This document shows, in pieces, positions 15,487-24,659 of a DNA stretch of 64,000 nucleotides. The stretch is from an uncultured Clostridia bacterium. GTDB taxonomy: Bacteria; Bacillota; Clostridia; Oscillospirales; Ruminococcaceae. The DNA is taken from NCBI GenBank assembly GCA_947624375.1, contig CANQKD010000005.1:60122-124121 (forward strand), given 5' to 3'. A program made the position numbers and the translations under genes. Below the pieces are notes generated by a model. That model saw only the letters and a program-made list of their open reading frames with translations. It had not been told where the DNA came from and searched no databases. The first letter of the stretch is position 1. Each line of letters opens with the position of its first letter.

Positions 15487-16521
15487 TTACTCTCCATCAG
15501 CCTGTGAGGAACTTTCTTCGCCGCTGTCGGAATCGTCGCTTTTGCTTTCGGTATCGTCTTTTTTGTCTTTGTCTTTCTTGCTGCTGTCTTTGTCTTTGCT
15601 GTCTTTATCATCTTTGCTTGAGCTGTCATCGGGTGTTTCAAAGTCTGTAAGATAGGGGTGTATCTGCATACTTACCAGATTATCGAGCAGTGCGCGGTAG
15701 GCATCGCCGGTCATATGAACGCCGTCGCCCGAGTCATACTCGCTTTTCAAGTTGCCGTTTGAGTCGCCGAGCACGGTGGTAACGTTGAAAAAGTACACTC
15801 TGTTGTTGCCTATTTTGTCTATCATCTCTGCAAGTTTTGCGTTATAGTCGTATATCTTTCCGTTTGGCAAAGTGCCGTCATACTCGGCTGAAACGGGGGC
15901 AACGGATACAACTCCCACATAGGCAAGCGGGTTTGCATAGAATATCTTTTCAATAAGCTCCTGATACTTCTGGGCAAATTCTGCGGGGGCATAGTTACTG
16001 ACATCGTTAGGTCCAAGCCAGAGATAAATGTACGTTCTTTTGGACTCATACAGAGCATCGGGCAGCTCATACTGCTTGCCGCCAACGTCCCAGGTGGTAT
16101 CCGCGATATCATCAACATGGGCATTGTTTTCGGTATACACCTGGTCTTCTTCCAGCCCCTCGGTATACACCAGAAGACCCGAACACAGAGCTTCGCCTAC
16201 AAAAGCTGTTTTAGTGAGGTATTCGGGGTCGTCTTCTGCTTTTACGGTATTATCCGCCGGTTCGTCAACAGGTTCGCTGCTGTCATCTTTACTGTCATTT
16301 TTACTATCATCTTTGCTGTCATCTTTGCTGTCGGTGCTGCTGTCTGCTGCGCTGTCGGTGACGGAACTGTCGGGCACAGAAGAGCTGTCAGCGATGCTTT
16401 CCGGCTGTGATGAAGATGTGTTGAATGTTTTGTACTCAATAGCGTTGCCGCAGCCTGACATACAAACGCATATCACTGCTGCCGTCGCGGCTGCTGCCAG
16501 CCGCATTTTACTTACCTTCAT
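15487..16521 (-). CDS. SGNH-hydrolase-like lipoprotein with altered nucleophile block
   Basis: 344 residues. A lipoprotein signal has its lipobox at MSGC (Cys24), followed by a Ser/Asp/Lys linker to about residue 100, then an SGNH-like domain. Block III is LWLGPNDVS and block V is GDGVHMTGDAYR (Asp-His). Block I, normally GDS, reads VGEALCSG, so the usual catalytic Ser is replaced by Ala. The C-terminus is a low-complexity Ser/Asp/Lys tail. It sits 16 bases after leuA on the same strand with GGAG upstream. It may be a pseudoenzyme or carbohydrate-binding surface lipoprotein; the neighbouring Ser in ALCSG might substitute. Confidence 0.75.
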   Translation of the reverse strand: MKVSKMRLAAAATAAVICVCMSGCGNAIEYKTFNTSSSQPESIADSSSVPDSSVTDSAADSSTDSKDDSKDDSKNDSKDDSSEPVDEPADNTVKAEDDPEYLTKTAFVGEALCSGLLVYTEGLEEDQVYTENNAHVDDIADTTWDVGGKQYELPDALYESKRTYIYLWLGPNDVSNYAPAEFAQKYQELIEKIFYANPLAYVGVVSVAPVSAEYDGTLPNGKIYDYNAKLAEMIDKIGNNRVYFFNVTTVLGDSNGNLKSEYDSGDGVHMTGDAYRALLDNLVSMQIHPYLTDFETPDDSSSKDDKDSKDKDSSKKDKDKKDDTESKSDDSDSGEESSSQADGE

Positions 16522-16537
16522 AATAACGTCTCCTTTT

Positions 16538-18232
16538 CTATTTTTGTGATTTTTCCTGTTCTTTCTCGATCTCTCTGTTTACTGCTGACACCAGAGCGTT
16601 TATTGATGCCGTGATGATGTCGGTATGCTTGCCTGCGCCCCACACGAGTTTATCACCGCTTTGCAGACCTACATATGCAACTGCCTGCGATGTCGCGCCG
16701 CGCTCTAAGGCGTGTTCCTGGTAGCTGTCAACGTTTATGCTTCTGCCGAGGGCTTTTTCCAAAGCGTTGGCTACCGCGTTCAGACGGCCGTTGCCGTCGG
16801 CTGTGTAAACGTCTTTTTGTTGTGTATTTTTATCTTTTATGACCGTAACTATCGCAGTAATGCTGCCGCCGGGGTTTTGTCTGAAGTGTGTCTCGCAGAC
16901 GGTGAACACGCTGCTTACATTTACATACATATCTCTGAAGAGAACGTGAATGTCATGCATAGTAAGCTCACGCCGCTGTCTTTCCGACTCTGCTTTAACA
17001 GCATAGCCGAAGTCTTCGCGCATCTTCTTGGGCAGGTCGTAGCCGTACTTCTGGTGCAGCAGGTAGCCTATGCCGCCCTTGCCCGACTGGCTGTTTATCC
17101 TTATAACGTCCTTTCTGTACTCTCTGCCGATGTCTTTCGGGTCAATAAGAAGATAGGGAACGTTCCACTGTGTGCTCTCGCCGCTGTCACGCTTTTCCAT
17201 ACCTCTTGCAATAGCATTCTGGTGAGAACCCGAAAACGCCGCGAACACAAGGTCGCCCGAATATGGGTGTCTTTCAAAAACTGTCATGCCGGTGTTTTTT
17301 TCATAGCAGTTCACAAGATCGGGAATATCCGAAAGATCAAGCGCCGGGTCAACGCCCTGCGAATACATATTAAGCGCGACTGTAACAAGATCTGCATTGC
17401 CTGTGCGTTCGCCGTTGCCAAAAAGCGTGCCCTCTACTCTGTCCGCGCCTGCAAGAAGACCTGCCTCTGTATCTGCCACAGCGCAGCCTCTGTCGTTATG
17501 GGTATGCAAAGATAACAGCACACTGTTGCGGTATTTTAGATTTTTCGACATATATTCCACCTGGCAGGCATACACGTGCGGCATAGAAACTTCCACCGTA
17601 ACGGGGAGATTTATTATAGCCTTGCGCTCTTTAGTGGGCTGCCAGATATCTAAAACGGCGTTGCAGACCTCCAGAGCGAACTGCGGCTCGGTCTCGGAAA
17701 AATTCTCGGGCGAGTATTCAAAACGAAAATTGCCTTCGGTCTCATCGGCGTACTTTTTTAAAAGCTTTGCGCCATCGACTGCCAGCTGAATAGTCTGCTC
17801 TTTGGTATTGCGGAAAACTATCTCCCTCTGCGTGGGGGAAGTTGAGTTATACAGATGAACAATGGCGTTTTTACAGCCTTTCACAGCCTCAAAAGTTTTG
17901 GCGATGATGTGCTCCCTTGCCTGCGTGAGCACCTGAACGGTAACGCCATCGGGGATCAGGTCTTCCTCGATGAGCTTGCGGCAGAATGTGAACTCGGTCT
18001 CCGACGCGGCAGGGAAGCCTATCTCGATGTCGGTAAAGCCTATCTTGCACAGCTTTTTGAAGAAGTCCAGCTTGTCCTCCAGCGACATGGGGCTTATAAG
18101 CGCCTGGTTGCCGTCGCGAAGATCGACAGAGCACCACACGGGCGGTTTTTCTATGTAAGTTTTGCCTGCCCAGTCGTAGCAGTCGTCAGGCGGCATAAAG
18201 AAATGTTTTGCATATTTAGAAATATTTTTCAT
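16538..18232 (-). CDS. leuA: 2-isopropylmalate synthase
   Basis: 564 residues, the length of the LeuA type 2 branch. The catalytic barrel has WCSVDLRDGNQALISPM (metal-binding Asp after the substrate Arg) and SLHTHNDRGCAVADTEAGLLAGADRVEGTLFGNGERTGN with the HxH metal motif. The C-terminal 130 residues are the leucine-sensing regulatory domain. It condenses acetyl-CoA with 2-oxoisovalerate, the first step of leucine synthesis. No T-box or leader peptide is visible upstream. The SGNH-like lipoprotein gene follows closely. Confidence 0.97.
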   Translation of the reverse strand: MKNISKYAKHFFMPPDDCYDWAGKTYIEKPPVWCSVDLRDGNQALISPMSLEDKLDFFKKLCKIGFTDIEIGFPAASETEFTFCRKLIEEDLIPDGVTVQVLTQAREHIIAKTFEAVKGCKNAIVHLYNSTSPTQREIVFRNTKEQTIQLAVDGAKLLKKYADETEGNFRFEYSPENFSETEPQFALEVCNAVLDIWQPTKERKAIINLPVTVEVSMPHVYACQVEYMSKNLKYRNSVLLSLHTHNDRGCAVADTEAGLLAGADRVEGTLFGNGERTGNADLVTVALNMYSQGVDPALDLSDIPDLVNCYEKNTGMTVFERHPYSGDLVFAAFSGSHQNAIARGMEKRDSGESTQWNVPYLLIDPKDIGREYRKDVIRINSQSGKGGIGYLLHQKYGYDLPKKMREDFGYAVKAESERQRRELTMHDIHVLFRDMYVNVSSVFTVCETHFRQNPGGSITAIVTVIKDKNTQQKDVYTADGNGRLNAVANALEKALGRSINVDSYQEHALERGATSQAVAYVGLQSGDKLVWGAGKHTDIITASINALVSAVNREIEKEQEKSQK

Positions 18233-18309
18233 ATATTTGCTCCTCTGCGAAATTCAAAGTCGTACTTAGAATAAGTATACAACAATTTTTCTAAAATGTC
18301 AATAAAGAC

Positions 18310-18338
18310 TTGCCACGGGCTCTTAATTGTGTTATACT
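18310..18338 (+). promoter_or_regulatory. promoter of zapA-U32 unit
   Basis: TTGCCA (18310-18315), 17-base spacer, TATACT (18333-18338), divergent from leuA. Confidence 0.65.
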
Positions 18339-18390
18339 ATAATATGGGTATTTGTGCATGACTGCATATACGGAAAGGACGTGCAAAACA

Positions 18391-18777
18391 ATGGCTAAAA
18401 ATGTAAAACTGCGTATTTTCGGTAAAGATTATACTATTGCTACCGAAGAACAGGAGAGTTACGCGCGCAAACTGGCGGCGATGCTGGATCAGAAAATGGC
18501 GAAGATAACCAAGGGGCAGTCGCTTGCAAAGCTTGATGCGGCGGCGCTTGTGGCGCTTGACTGCGCTGACGAGGCTTACAAGGCGAGTGCGAACCTGGAG
18601 AATATTCGTTCGCAGATAAAAAAATACGCCGATGATGCCTCAAAGGCGATGGCGGCGGCTGACGAAGCGAAAAAAGAGGTCGATAAACTGAAAGCCGAGA
18701 TAAAAAAGCTGGAAAAAGAACTGGCGGTGCGCAAGGCGCTTTCGGGCAGCAATGGCAATGGCAGCAATGCAAAATAG
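18391..18777 (+). CDS. zapA: cell division protein ZapA
   Basis: 128 residues from MAKNVKLRIFGKDYTIATEEQ, with GGAAAGGAC upstream. The N-terminal segment (VKLRIFGKDYTI ... YARKLAAMLDQKM) is the ZapA core that binds FtsZ. The C-terminal 60 residues are a Lys/Glu/Ala coiled coil that dimerises. It stabilises the FtsZ ring. The 3' end overlaps the U32 gene by 26 bases, an arrangement (zapA followed by a U32 gene) known in clostridia and bacilli. Confidence 0.9.
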   Translation: MAKNVKLRIFGKDYTIATEEQESYARKLAAMLDQKMAKITKGQSLAKLDAAALVALDCADEAYKASANLENIRSQIKKYADDASKAMAAADEAKKEVDKLKAEIKKLEKELAVRKALSGSNGNGSNAK

Positions 18778-20809
18778 CCCCGAAGTGCTTGCCCCGTGCG
18801 GCTCGCCGCAGTGCGTTGAAGCGGCTGTGAACTGCGGCTGTGATGCTGTATATCTTGGTGCGCAGGAGTTTTCGGCGCGGCAGGGGTGCGCAAATTTTAC
18901 GCCGCAGCAGCTTAAAGAAACGGTGCAATATTGTCACACAAACGGCGTAAAGGTGTATCAGGCGATAAATACTGTGGTGTTTGACAGCCAGATGAAAGAC
19001 GTCGCGCATATGCTAAAGCAGGCGTGCGAAACAGGGGTTGACGGCATTATTGTGCAGGACTTGGGGGTAATCACGCTTGCGAAAGAAATATGCCCCGATA
19101 TGCCGCTGCACGCATCAACGCAGATGACAGTGCACACCGTGGGCGGCGTGAAAATGTGCGAAAGAATGGGGCTTTGCAGAGTTGTGGCGGCGAGAGAGCT
19201 GCCGATAGACAACATAAAAAAGCTGTGCGTAACAGGAATGCCGATAGAGGTTTTTGTGCACGGCGCACTTTGCATGAGCGTTTCGGGGCAGTGCTATATG
19301 TCAGCGATGATAGGCTCACGCAGCGCGAACAGGGGTATGTGCGCGCAGGCTTGCAGGCTGCCGTTTTCGGCGGTGGCAGGCGCTGACAGGCATGACCTCT
19401 CGCTGAAAGATATGTCGTATTTTTCATACCTTGACAAGCTGCGCAAAGCAGGGGTGGCATCGCTGAAAATTGAGGGCAGAATGAAACGCCCCGAATATGT
19501 TGCGGCGGCGGTGCACTCTTGCAGGCAGGCACTTGCAGGCAAGGAATATGACGAAGAATTGCTGAAAAACGTGTTTTCTCGCGGCGAATTTACTGACGGG
19601 TATCTGTTCTCGAAGACGGGCAGAGAAATGTTCGGAATGAGAACGGCTGATGATGCGCAGCAGACCAAAGAGGCATTGCCGGCGATACACGAGCTTTACC
19701 GCAGACCTTACAAGCGTTTCATGGCAGACATGAAGATAAGAGCGGCGGTGGGTGAAAAGCTCGCTCTTTCGGTGAAAAGCGGCGATATTTGCGCCACCGT
19801 TACGGGCGATATTTTGCAGGCTGCCGACAGCAGACCGACAAGCGAGGAAGAGATAAAAAAGTGCCTTGCAAAACTTGGCGGCACGGCGTATGAGGTCGGC
19901 AAACTGGAATGTGTTAGCGACGGTGTGGCGTTTGTTTCGGCGGCGGCTGTGAACAAACTGCGGCGCGAGGCGCTGGAAAGCCTTGATTCGCAGCGGCTGA
20001 AAAACAACACTGCGATATACAACTGCGGCGAATATGCACCGCAGAAAGATAGTAAACGTAAAAAGCGCAGGCAGGAGATAAGAGTACATTTAAATACACT
20101 AAATCAGCTTGACAGCGAAATTTACGTCATGGCGCAGCTGATAATTCTGCCGCTTGTAGAGCTTGAAAAGCTTGACAAAATTGAGGGCAAAATGTGCGCC
20201 GCCCTGCCGAGGTTTGATCTAAACGAGGAGCAGACAGCGCAGCGCATAGAAAGGCTGAGGCAGCTTGGGCTGAAACACGTTTTAGCCACAAACTTGGCAC
20301 ATTTTGAACTTCGCGAGGGACTGGCGATACACGGCGGTTTCGGGCTGAATGTGACCAACTCACGCGCGGCAAAAATGCTGCAAAATCTGGGCGCGCGCGA
20401 CATAACGGCATCGCCGGAGCTGACACACGCGCAGATGGCACGGCTGCAAACGCCGCTTCCGCTGGGGTGCGTTTCCTACGGCAAGCTGCCGCTGATGCTG
20501 ACGGCAAACTGCCCTGTCAAGGCGTTCGCAGGGTGCAAAAACTGCACGCGGCACATAACCGATCGCACCGGCAGGAAGTTTGAGATCGCCTGCCGCAAGG
20601 AGCACGGATATGTTGAGATATTAAACAGCGATACCTTGTGGCTGGCAGATAAGCTGAGCGATTTTGAAACGCTTGATCATTTGGATCTTTTATTTTTTGA
20701 AGAGCCGCCTGCCCGTATAAAGCAGGTGATCAAAGCTTATATTGCAGGCGAGGCTTTAAACAAAGCAGGTAATATAACAAGAGGTCTTTACTACAGAGGT
20801 ATACAATAG
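18752..20809 (+). CDS. U32-family protein (RlhA/YdcP-like)
   Basis: 685 residues. The U32 signature lies in EVFVHGALCMSVSGQCYMSAMIGSRSANRGMCAQACR at about residues 168-204; it supplies Cys for the family's Fe-S-dependent RNA hydroxylation activity. The N-terminus ELAPCGS-type motif (EVLAPCGSPQCVEAAVNCGCDAVYLG) fits. The length matches the long RlhA (23S rRNA C2501 hydroxylation) branch rather than the 400-450 residue TrhP branch; which RNA it modifies is inferred. Start candidates are ATG 18752, 18758 and 18767, all inside zapA with weak ribosome sites. Confidence 0.9.
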   Translation: MAMAAMQNSPEVLAPCGSPQCVEAAVNCGCDAVYLGAQEFSARQGCANFTPQQLKETVQYCHTNGVKVYQAINTVVFDSQMKDVAHMLKQACETGVDGIIVQDLGVITLAKEICPDMPLHASTQMTVHTVGGVKMCERMGLCRVVAARELPIDNIKKLCVTGMPIEVFVHGALCMSVSGQCYMSAMIGSRSANRGMCAQACRLPFSAVAGADRHDLSLKDMSYFSYLDKLRKAGVASLKIEGRMKRPEYVAAAVHSCRQALAGKEYDEELLKNVFSRGEFTDGYLFSKTGREMFGMRTADDAQQTKEALPAIHELYRRPYKRFMADMKIRAAVGEKLALSVKSGDICATVTGDILQAADSRPTSEEEIKKCLAKLGGTAYEVGKLECVSDGVAFVSAAAVNKLRREALESLDSQRLKNNTAIYNCGEYAPQKDSKRKKRRQEIRVHLNTLNQLDSEIYVMAQLIILPLVELEKLDKIEGKMCAALPRFDLNEEQTAQRIERLRQLGLKHVLATNLAHFELREGLAIHGGFGLNVTNSRAAKMLQNLGARDITASPELTHAQMARLQTPLPLGCVSYGKLPLMLTANCPVKAFAGCKNCTRHITDRTGRKFEIACRKEHGYVEILNSDTLWLADKLSDFETLDHLDLLFFEEPPARIKQVIKAYIAGEALNKAGNITRGLYYRGIQ

Positions 20810-20821
20810 GAGTAAAAATAT

Positions 20822-21256
20822 ATGAAACTGAAATTTAAACGCCTTTGCGACAGCGCAACTCTGCCGTGCAGGGCAACAAAAGAAAGCGCAGGGTATGACC
20901 TTACGGTCTGCGAAGATGTGGTGATAGCAGCGCATGAAAGGGCTTCGGCTCACACGGGGCTTGCCTGCGAGATAGAGGGCGCGGCGCAGTGCGTTCTGCT
21001 TATTTATGCGAGATCGTCGCTGGCGGTGAAGCGCGGCGTTACGCTTTCAAACTGCGTTGGCGTAGTCGATACCGACTATCGCGGCGAAATAATCGTGCCG
21101 CTGGTGAATTTGTCTGATGAGTGTCAGACGATAAAACGCGGTGAGAGAATAGCGCAGCTTGTGGTGACTCCGATCCTCACGCCCGAAGTGGAAGAGTGTG
21201 AAGAGCTTTCCCAAACGAAAAGGGGCGAGGGAGGGTTCGGCTCGACGGGGAAATGA
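20822..21256 (+). CDS. dut: dUTP pyrophosphatase
   Basis: 144 residues with AGGAGTAAAAAT upstream, 12 bases after the U32 gene. All five trimeric dUTPase motifs are present: SAGYDLTV, RSSLAVKRGV, GVVDTDYRGEIIVPLVN, RIAQLVV and the C-terminal RGEGGFGSTGK. It hydrolyses dUTP to dUMP and PPi, lowering uracil in DNA. It is probably transcribed with the zapA-U32 unit. Confidence 0.97.
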   Translation: MKLKFKRLCDSATLPCRATKESAGYDLTVCEDVVIAAHERASAHTGLACEIEGAAQCVLLIYARSSLAVKRGVTLSNCVGVVDTDYRGEIIVPLVNLSDECQTIKRGERIAQLVVTPILTPEVEECEELSQTKRGEGGFGSTGK

Positions 21257-21332
21257 AAGCACAAAAACCGCAGGAGGTTTGAACGCCTCAGCGGCTTAAA
21301 CGTTAGAAAAACGCACGAAATATGGTGATAAA

Positions 21333-22181
21333 ATGAATACAAGAGAAATTGATGTTAAAGAAATAACTAAGGCTGTGAAGCGGCTGTGCATTGATGCGAA
21401 TTTGTATCTGCCAAAGTCGCTGGAAAGCTGTATAAACTGCGCCGCGGCTGAGGAGAGATCACCCGTGGGCAGGGGAGTTTTCAAGGATATGCAGGACAAC
21501 CTTGCGGCGGCGGCTGAGGAGCGGCTGCCCATTTGCCAGGACTGCGGTATGGCGGTGGTGTTTATCGATATCGGGCAGGATGTGCACTTTGTGGGCGGCA
21601 GCCTTTATGATGCGATAAACAAGGGTGTTTCGCTGGGCTACACCGAAGGGAAACTTCGCTGCTCGGTGGTTTTTGACCCATTGGAGAGGGTGAACACCGG
21701 CGACAACACGCCTGCGGTGATCCACACGCGTTTGGTGAGCGGCGACAAGGTGGAGATAACTGTTGCGCCCAAGGGCTTTGGCAGCGAGAATATGTCAAGG
21801 CTGAAGATGTTCACGCCTGCGGCAACAGAGAAAGATATTGTTGATTTTGTGGTAGGCGCGGCATCGCAGGCAGGGTCGAATCCCTGTCCGCCGACTGTTA
21901 TTGGCGTAGGCATTGGCGGCGACTTTGAGATGTGCGCATACCTTGCCAAAAAGGCGCTTTGCCGCGATGTATCGCATAGAAACAGCGATGAGCGTTACGC
22001 GCGTTTAGAGGGCGAAATGCTTGCAGAGATAAACAAGCTGGGGATAGGTCCGCAGGGGTTTGGCGGCAGCATTACCTGTCTTGCGGTGAACATTGAACAG
22101 TACGCTACACACATTGCCGGTCTGCCGGTGGCTGTGAACGTAGGCTGCCATGTAACTCGCCATGCAAGCGCGGTGATATAA
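21333..22181 (+). CDS. class I fumarate hydratase, alpha subunit
   Basis: 282 residues, the size of two-subunit class I fumarase/tartrate dehydratase alpha chains (TtdA/FumA N-terminal half). Iron-sulfur cysteines are in PICQDCGMAV (Cys68), AGSNPCPPTV and GGSITCLAVNIE. The ending GLPVAVNVGCHVTRHASAVI is the normal alpha-subunit C-terminus. The beta subunit normally follows at once, but here it is absent and the antiparallel symporter gene begins. The 3' ends overlap by 77 bases. Either beta lies elsewhere or it was deleted. Confidence 0.9.
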   Translation: MNTREIDVKEITKAVKRLCIDANLYLPKSLESCINCAAAEERSPVGRGVFKDMQDNLAAAAEERLPICQDCGMAVVFIDIGQDVHFVGGSLYDAINKGVSLGYTEGKLRCSVVFDPLERVNTGDNTPAVIHTRLVSGDKVEITVAPKGFGSENMSRLKMFTPAATEKDIVDFVVGAASQAGSNPCPPTVIGVGIGGDFEMCAYLAKKALCRDVSHRNSDERYARLEGEMLAEINKLGIGPQGFGGSITCLAVNIEQYATHIAGLPVAVNVGCHVTRHASAVI

Positions 22182-23469
22182 CAGACGAGATAAAAATGTC
22201 GGTCTGCTGCGCAACTTCACCGGAGAGCATAAAGAGCGCGGCTATGTTGGGGTAAGCCATAAGACCGTTGAAAATATCGGACAGCATGAATGCGGCGGTG
22301 GGGGATACCAGACAGCCTATAAAGCAAACTGTACAAAAGATGATACAGTATAGTTTTTTATCTGCACTTTTGAAAACATACGAAAAAGCGCGCGAGCCTA
22401 TGACGCTCCAGCCGAGAACGGTGGAGAACGCGAAAAGTATCAAACACACGCAGCAGAACACACCGCCAAAGCTGCCTAGTCCCGATGAAAATGTGTGAAA
22501 TACTATCTGCTGTTCGTTTGAAAAAGATATATAGCAGCCGCTTGAAAGTATCGCGAGGGCGGTCAGAGTGCATAATAATATAGTATCGACGAAAACTTCA
22601 AAGGCGTTCCACATTCCCTGCTCAGCAGGTTCGTCTGTCTGGGAAGAAGAATGTACAGCAGCGGTAGTGCCAAGACCTGCTTCGTTAGAGAATACGCCTC
22701 TGCGAAAGCCTGCGGATATAACGCCGCCTATGCCGCCCCCGACTGCCTGACGGATACCGAAAGCGTTTGTGAAGATGTCCGAAAAAACGGACGGCAAATT
22801 TTTTCTGAAAGTAAATATCACTACGGCGCAGCCTGCAATGTAGATAACGCTCATTATCGGCACGACCGCCTGTGCGGCTTTGGCAGTCTTTTTAAGACCG
22901 CCTACAGAGAACACAAAAACCAGCGCGGTCAGCGCAAAAGCAGTTGCCACGGGCGGCACACCAAGCGATTTTGCGGCTGCCGAAATGCTGCTGCTTTGCA
23001 CTGCGTTGCCCATGCCGAGCGATGCTGCAATTGCTAAAACAGCATACAACAGTGCGGCGTGTTTGCTGCACTTTGAGATATAACCTGCCGCACCGTTTTT
23101 GCAGCGGTAAAGCACCGAAAGCACGCCCTCGGCATAGGCTGTTGACATACCGAGGAAGGCGCTGAGCCACATCCAGAAGACCGCGCCGCTGCCGCCTATT
23201 GCTATAGCGGAGGCAACGCCCATTATGCTCCCGGTGCCAATGGTGGCGGCGAGAGACGTGAACATACTTTGCAGTTTGGAAATTCTGCCGCTGCGGCATT
23301 TGCGGCTGCTTTTGCTAAACAGTGAGAGCAGGGTGGCTTGGGCGAAAAGACCTATATGCCGAACCAGCAAAAAACGCGTTTTTACGGTAAAAAACACGCC
23401 TGCCGCGGCGAGCAGCAAAAGTGTCGGCGCGCCGAATACCACGCCGCTGAGGGTTTGTAAAAGTTTCAT
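22105..23469 (-). CDS. amino acid:sodium symporter, AGCS (alanine/glycine) family
   Basis: 454 residues with 10-11 hydrophobic helices. Family motifs are SLAATIGTGSIMGVASAIAIGGSGAVFWMWLSAFLGM and ISAGFRRGVFSNEAGLGTTAAVHSSSQTDEPAEQGMWNAFEVFVDTI. It imports alanine or glycine with Na+. The last 30 residues or so (ISPRLHGELHGSLRSQPPADRQCV) are not hydrophobic, are unlike the family, and are read from the antisense of the fumarase 3' end. This suggests a rearrangement that removed the original stop. Confidence 0.92.
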   Translation of the reverse strand: MKLLQTLSGVVFGAPTLLLLAAAGVFFTVKTRFLLVRHIGLFAQATLLSLFSKSSRKCRSGRISKLQSMFTSLAATIGTGSIMGVASAIAIGGSGAVFWMWLSAFLGMSTAYAEGVLSVLYRCKNGAAGYISKCSKHAALLYAVLAIAASLGMGNAVQSSSISAAAKSLGVPPVATAFALTALVFVFSVGGLKKTAKAAQAVVPIMSVIYIAGCAVVIFTFRKNLPSVFSDIFTNAFGIRQAVGGGIGGVISAGFRRGVFSNEAGLGTTAAVHSSSQTDEPAEQGMWNAFEVFVDTILLCTLTALAILSSGCYISFSNEQQIVFHTFSSGLGSFGGVFCCVCLILFAFSTVLGWSVIGSRAFSYVFKSADKKLYCIIFCTVCFIGCLVSPTAAFMLSDIFNGLMAYPNIAALFMLSGEVAQQTDIFISSVISPRLHGELHGSLRSQPPADRQCV

Positions 23470-23954
23470 GGTGAGTACCTCTATAGATATGGGTTATTAT
23501 TGCTGCTGTCGCAGCTAACCTGCGGAGCGCACACGTTGAACGCCATAAGCAAGCTTATAAGTCTTGTCAAGAAAGGAAAAGTTTTCGGTCAAGCCTTTTT
23601 CAAAAGGCTTGCGGGGGATACGGGGGCAGCGCCCCCGAAACACAGCGTGCGCTCCGCAAGAGGTGAATTAGAAAACAGTTCGGTGAACTGTTTTCTAAAG
23701 AGGACAGCGGTCGCAAGCGACCGCGGGAAGAATTATTTCGCTTTTAATTTTTGGGGCGAAATAATTCTTCGGGCGTTCCCAACGGGAACGCTGCTCCTGC
23801 AAGAGAGAGCCTCTCCTTTGAAAAGACCCGACTATTTTTCCGCGTTCCATTATGGAACGCCATACAATGTGAAAAATTCATAACATATAAAATGCGCGAA
23901 TTTATTAGCACACTCAAAATGAGAAGATAACCAAATATAGTGGGGCGGTGAACG

Positions 23955-24050
23955 AAAAAAGCCCGTCACACCGCAAGGTGTGCGCCGTCGACCATATATG
24001 GCGGCGAGGGATTTTTTCTGCACTTGACCGACTGCTCGCAGGCGGTCAAC
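23955..24050. repeat. structured block with a three-way junction, copy 2
   Basis: AAAAAAGCCC (23955-23964) pairs with GGGATTTTTT (24008-24017), with CACACC/GGTGTG and GCCG/CGGC hairpins inside and the TTGACCG...CGGTCAA hairpin after it. It is nearly identical to copy 3 and differs from copy 1 mainly in one loop. Confidence 0.75.
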
Positions 24051-24480
24051 GTGTGCGCTCCGCAGGGTGCTGCGAAAGTAGCGAAAATACAAATAGCTAT
24101 TGCGCACGCAAGCGCGCGCAGGAAAAAGAGATAAGGTCTTCTCAAAGGAAAATCCCTCTCTTGCATGGGATTAGCGTTCCCAAAGGGAACGCTTAAAGAA
24201 TTATTTCGCTTTTTAATTTGGGGCGAAATAATTCTTCCCGCGGTCGCTAGCGACCGCTGTCCTCATTGTGAAATAGTCCACAGGACTATTTCACAATTCA
24301 CCTTTTTCGGAGCGCCTGTCGTAAGGGGGGTTCGCCGTACTGCGGTAGCGTTCGCAAGCGACCGCAGGCGACAAAGGGCTTCCGCCCCTTGACTCTGACG
24401 ACCCTTTTGAAAAAGGGTCGATCGAAAACTTTTCCTTTCTTGACAAAACTTAAAACTTTTGGGTACTGTGGACAGAAAGG

Positions 24481-24576
24481 AAAAAAGCCCGTCACACCGC
24501 AAGGTGTGCGCCGTCGACCATATATGGCGGCGAGGGATTTTTTCTGCACTTGACCGACTGCTCGCAGGCGGTCAAC
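24481..24576. repeat. structured block with a three-way junction, copy 3
   Basis: AAAAAAGCCC (24481-24490) pairs with GGGATTTTTT (24534-24543), with the same inner hairpins, followed by TTGACCG-CTGC/GCAG-CGGTCAA (24550-24575). Confidence 0.75.
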
Positions 24577-24659
24577 GTGTGCGCTCCTGCGCCGCGCGTA
24601 AGCGCAAAAAATACGAAAATAATAATTATGCGCAAAACTATAAAAAGCATCTTCTTGCC

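Larger units (their letters stand above)
23502..24607. repeat. mosaic intergenic element 4, inverted ends
   Basis: It starts GCTGCTGTCGCAGC-TAACCTGCGGAGCGCACACGTTG (23502-23540) and ends with the inverse GTCAACGTGTGCGCTCCTGCGCCGCGCGTAAGCGC (24573-24607). The AAGCCTTTTTCAAAAGGCTT module (23591-23610) is mirrored by ACCCTTTTGAAAAAGGGT (about 24401-24418). Internal stems include CGGTCGCAAGCGACCG, AAGAATTATTTCG...CGAAATAATTCTT, CGTTCCCAACGGGAACG and CGTTCCATTATGGAACG. Two copies of the three-way-junction block are included. No gene is supported. Confidence 0.82.

Noticed and set aside
16712..17515. A 267-codon frame opposite leuA
   Set aside because: Antisense shadow; no family signature.
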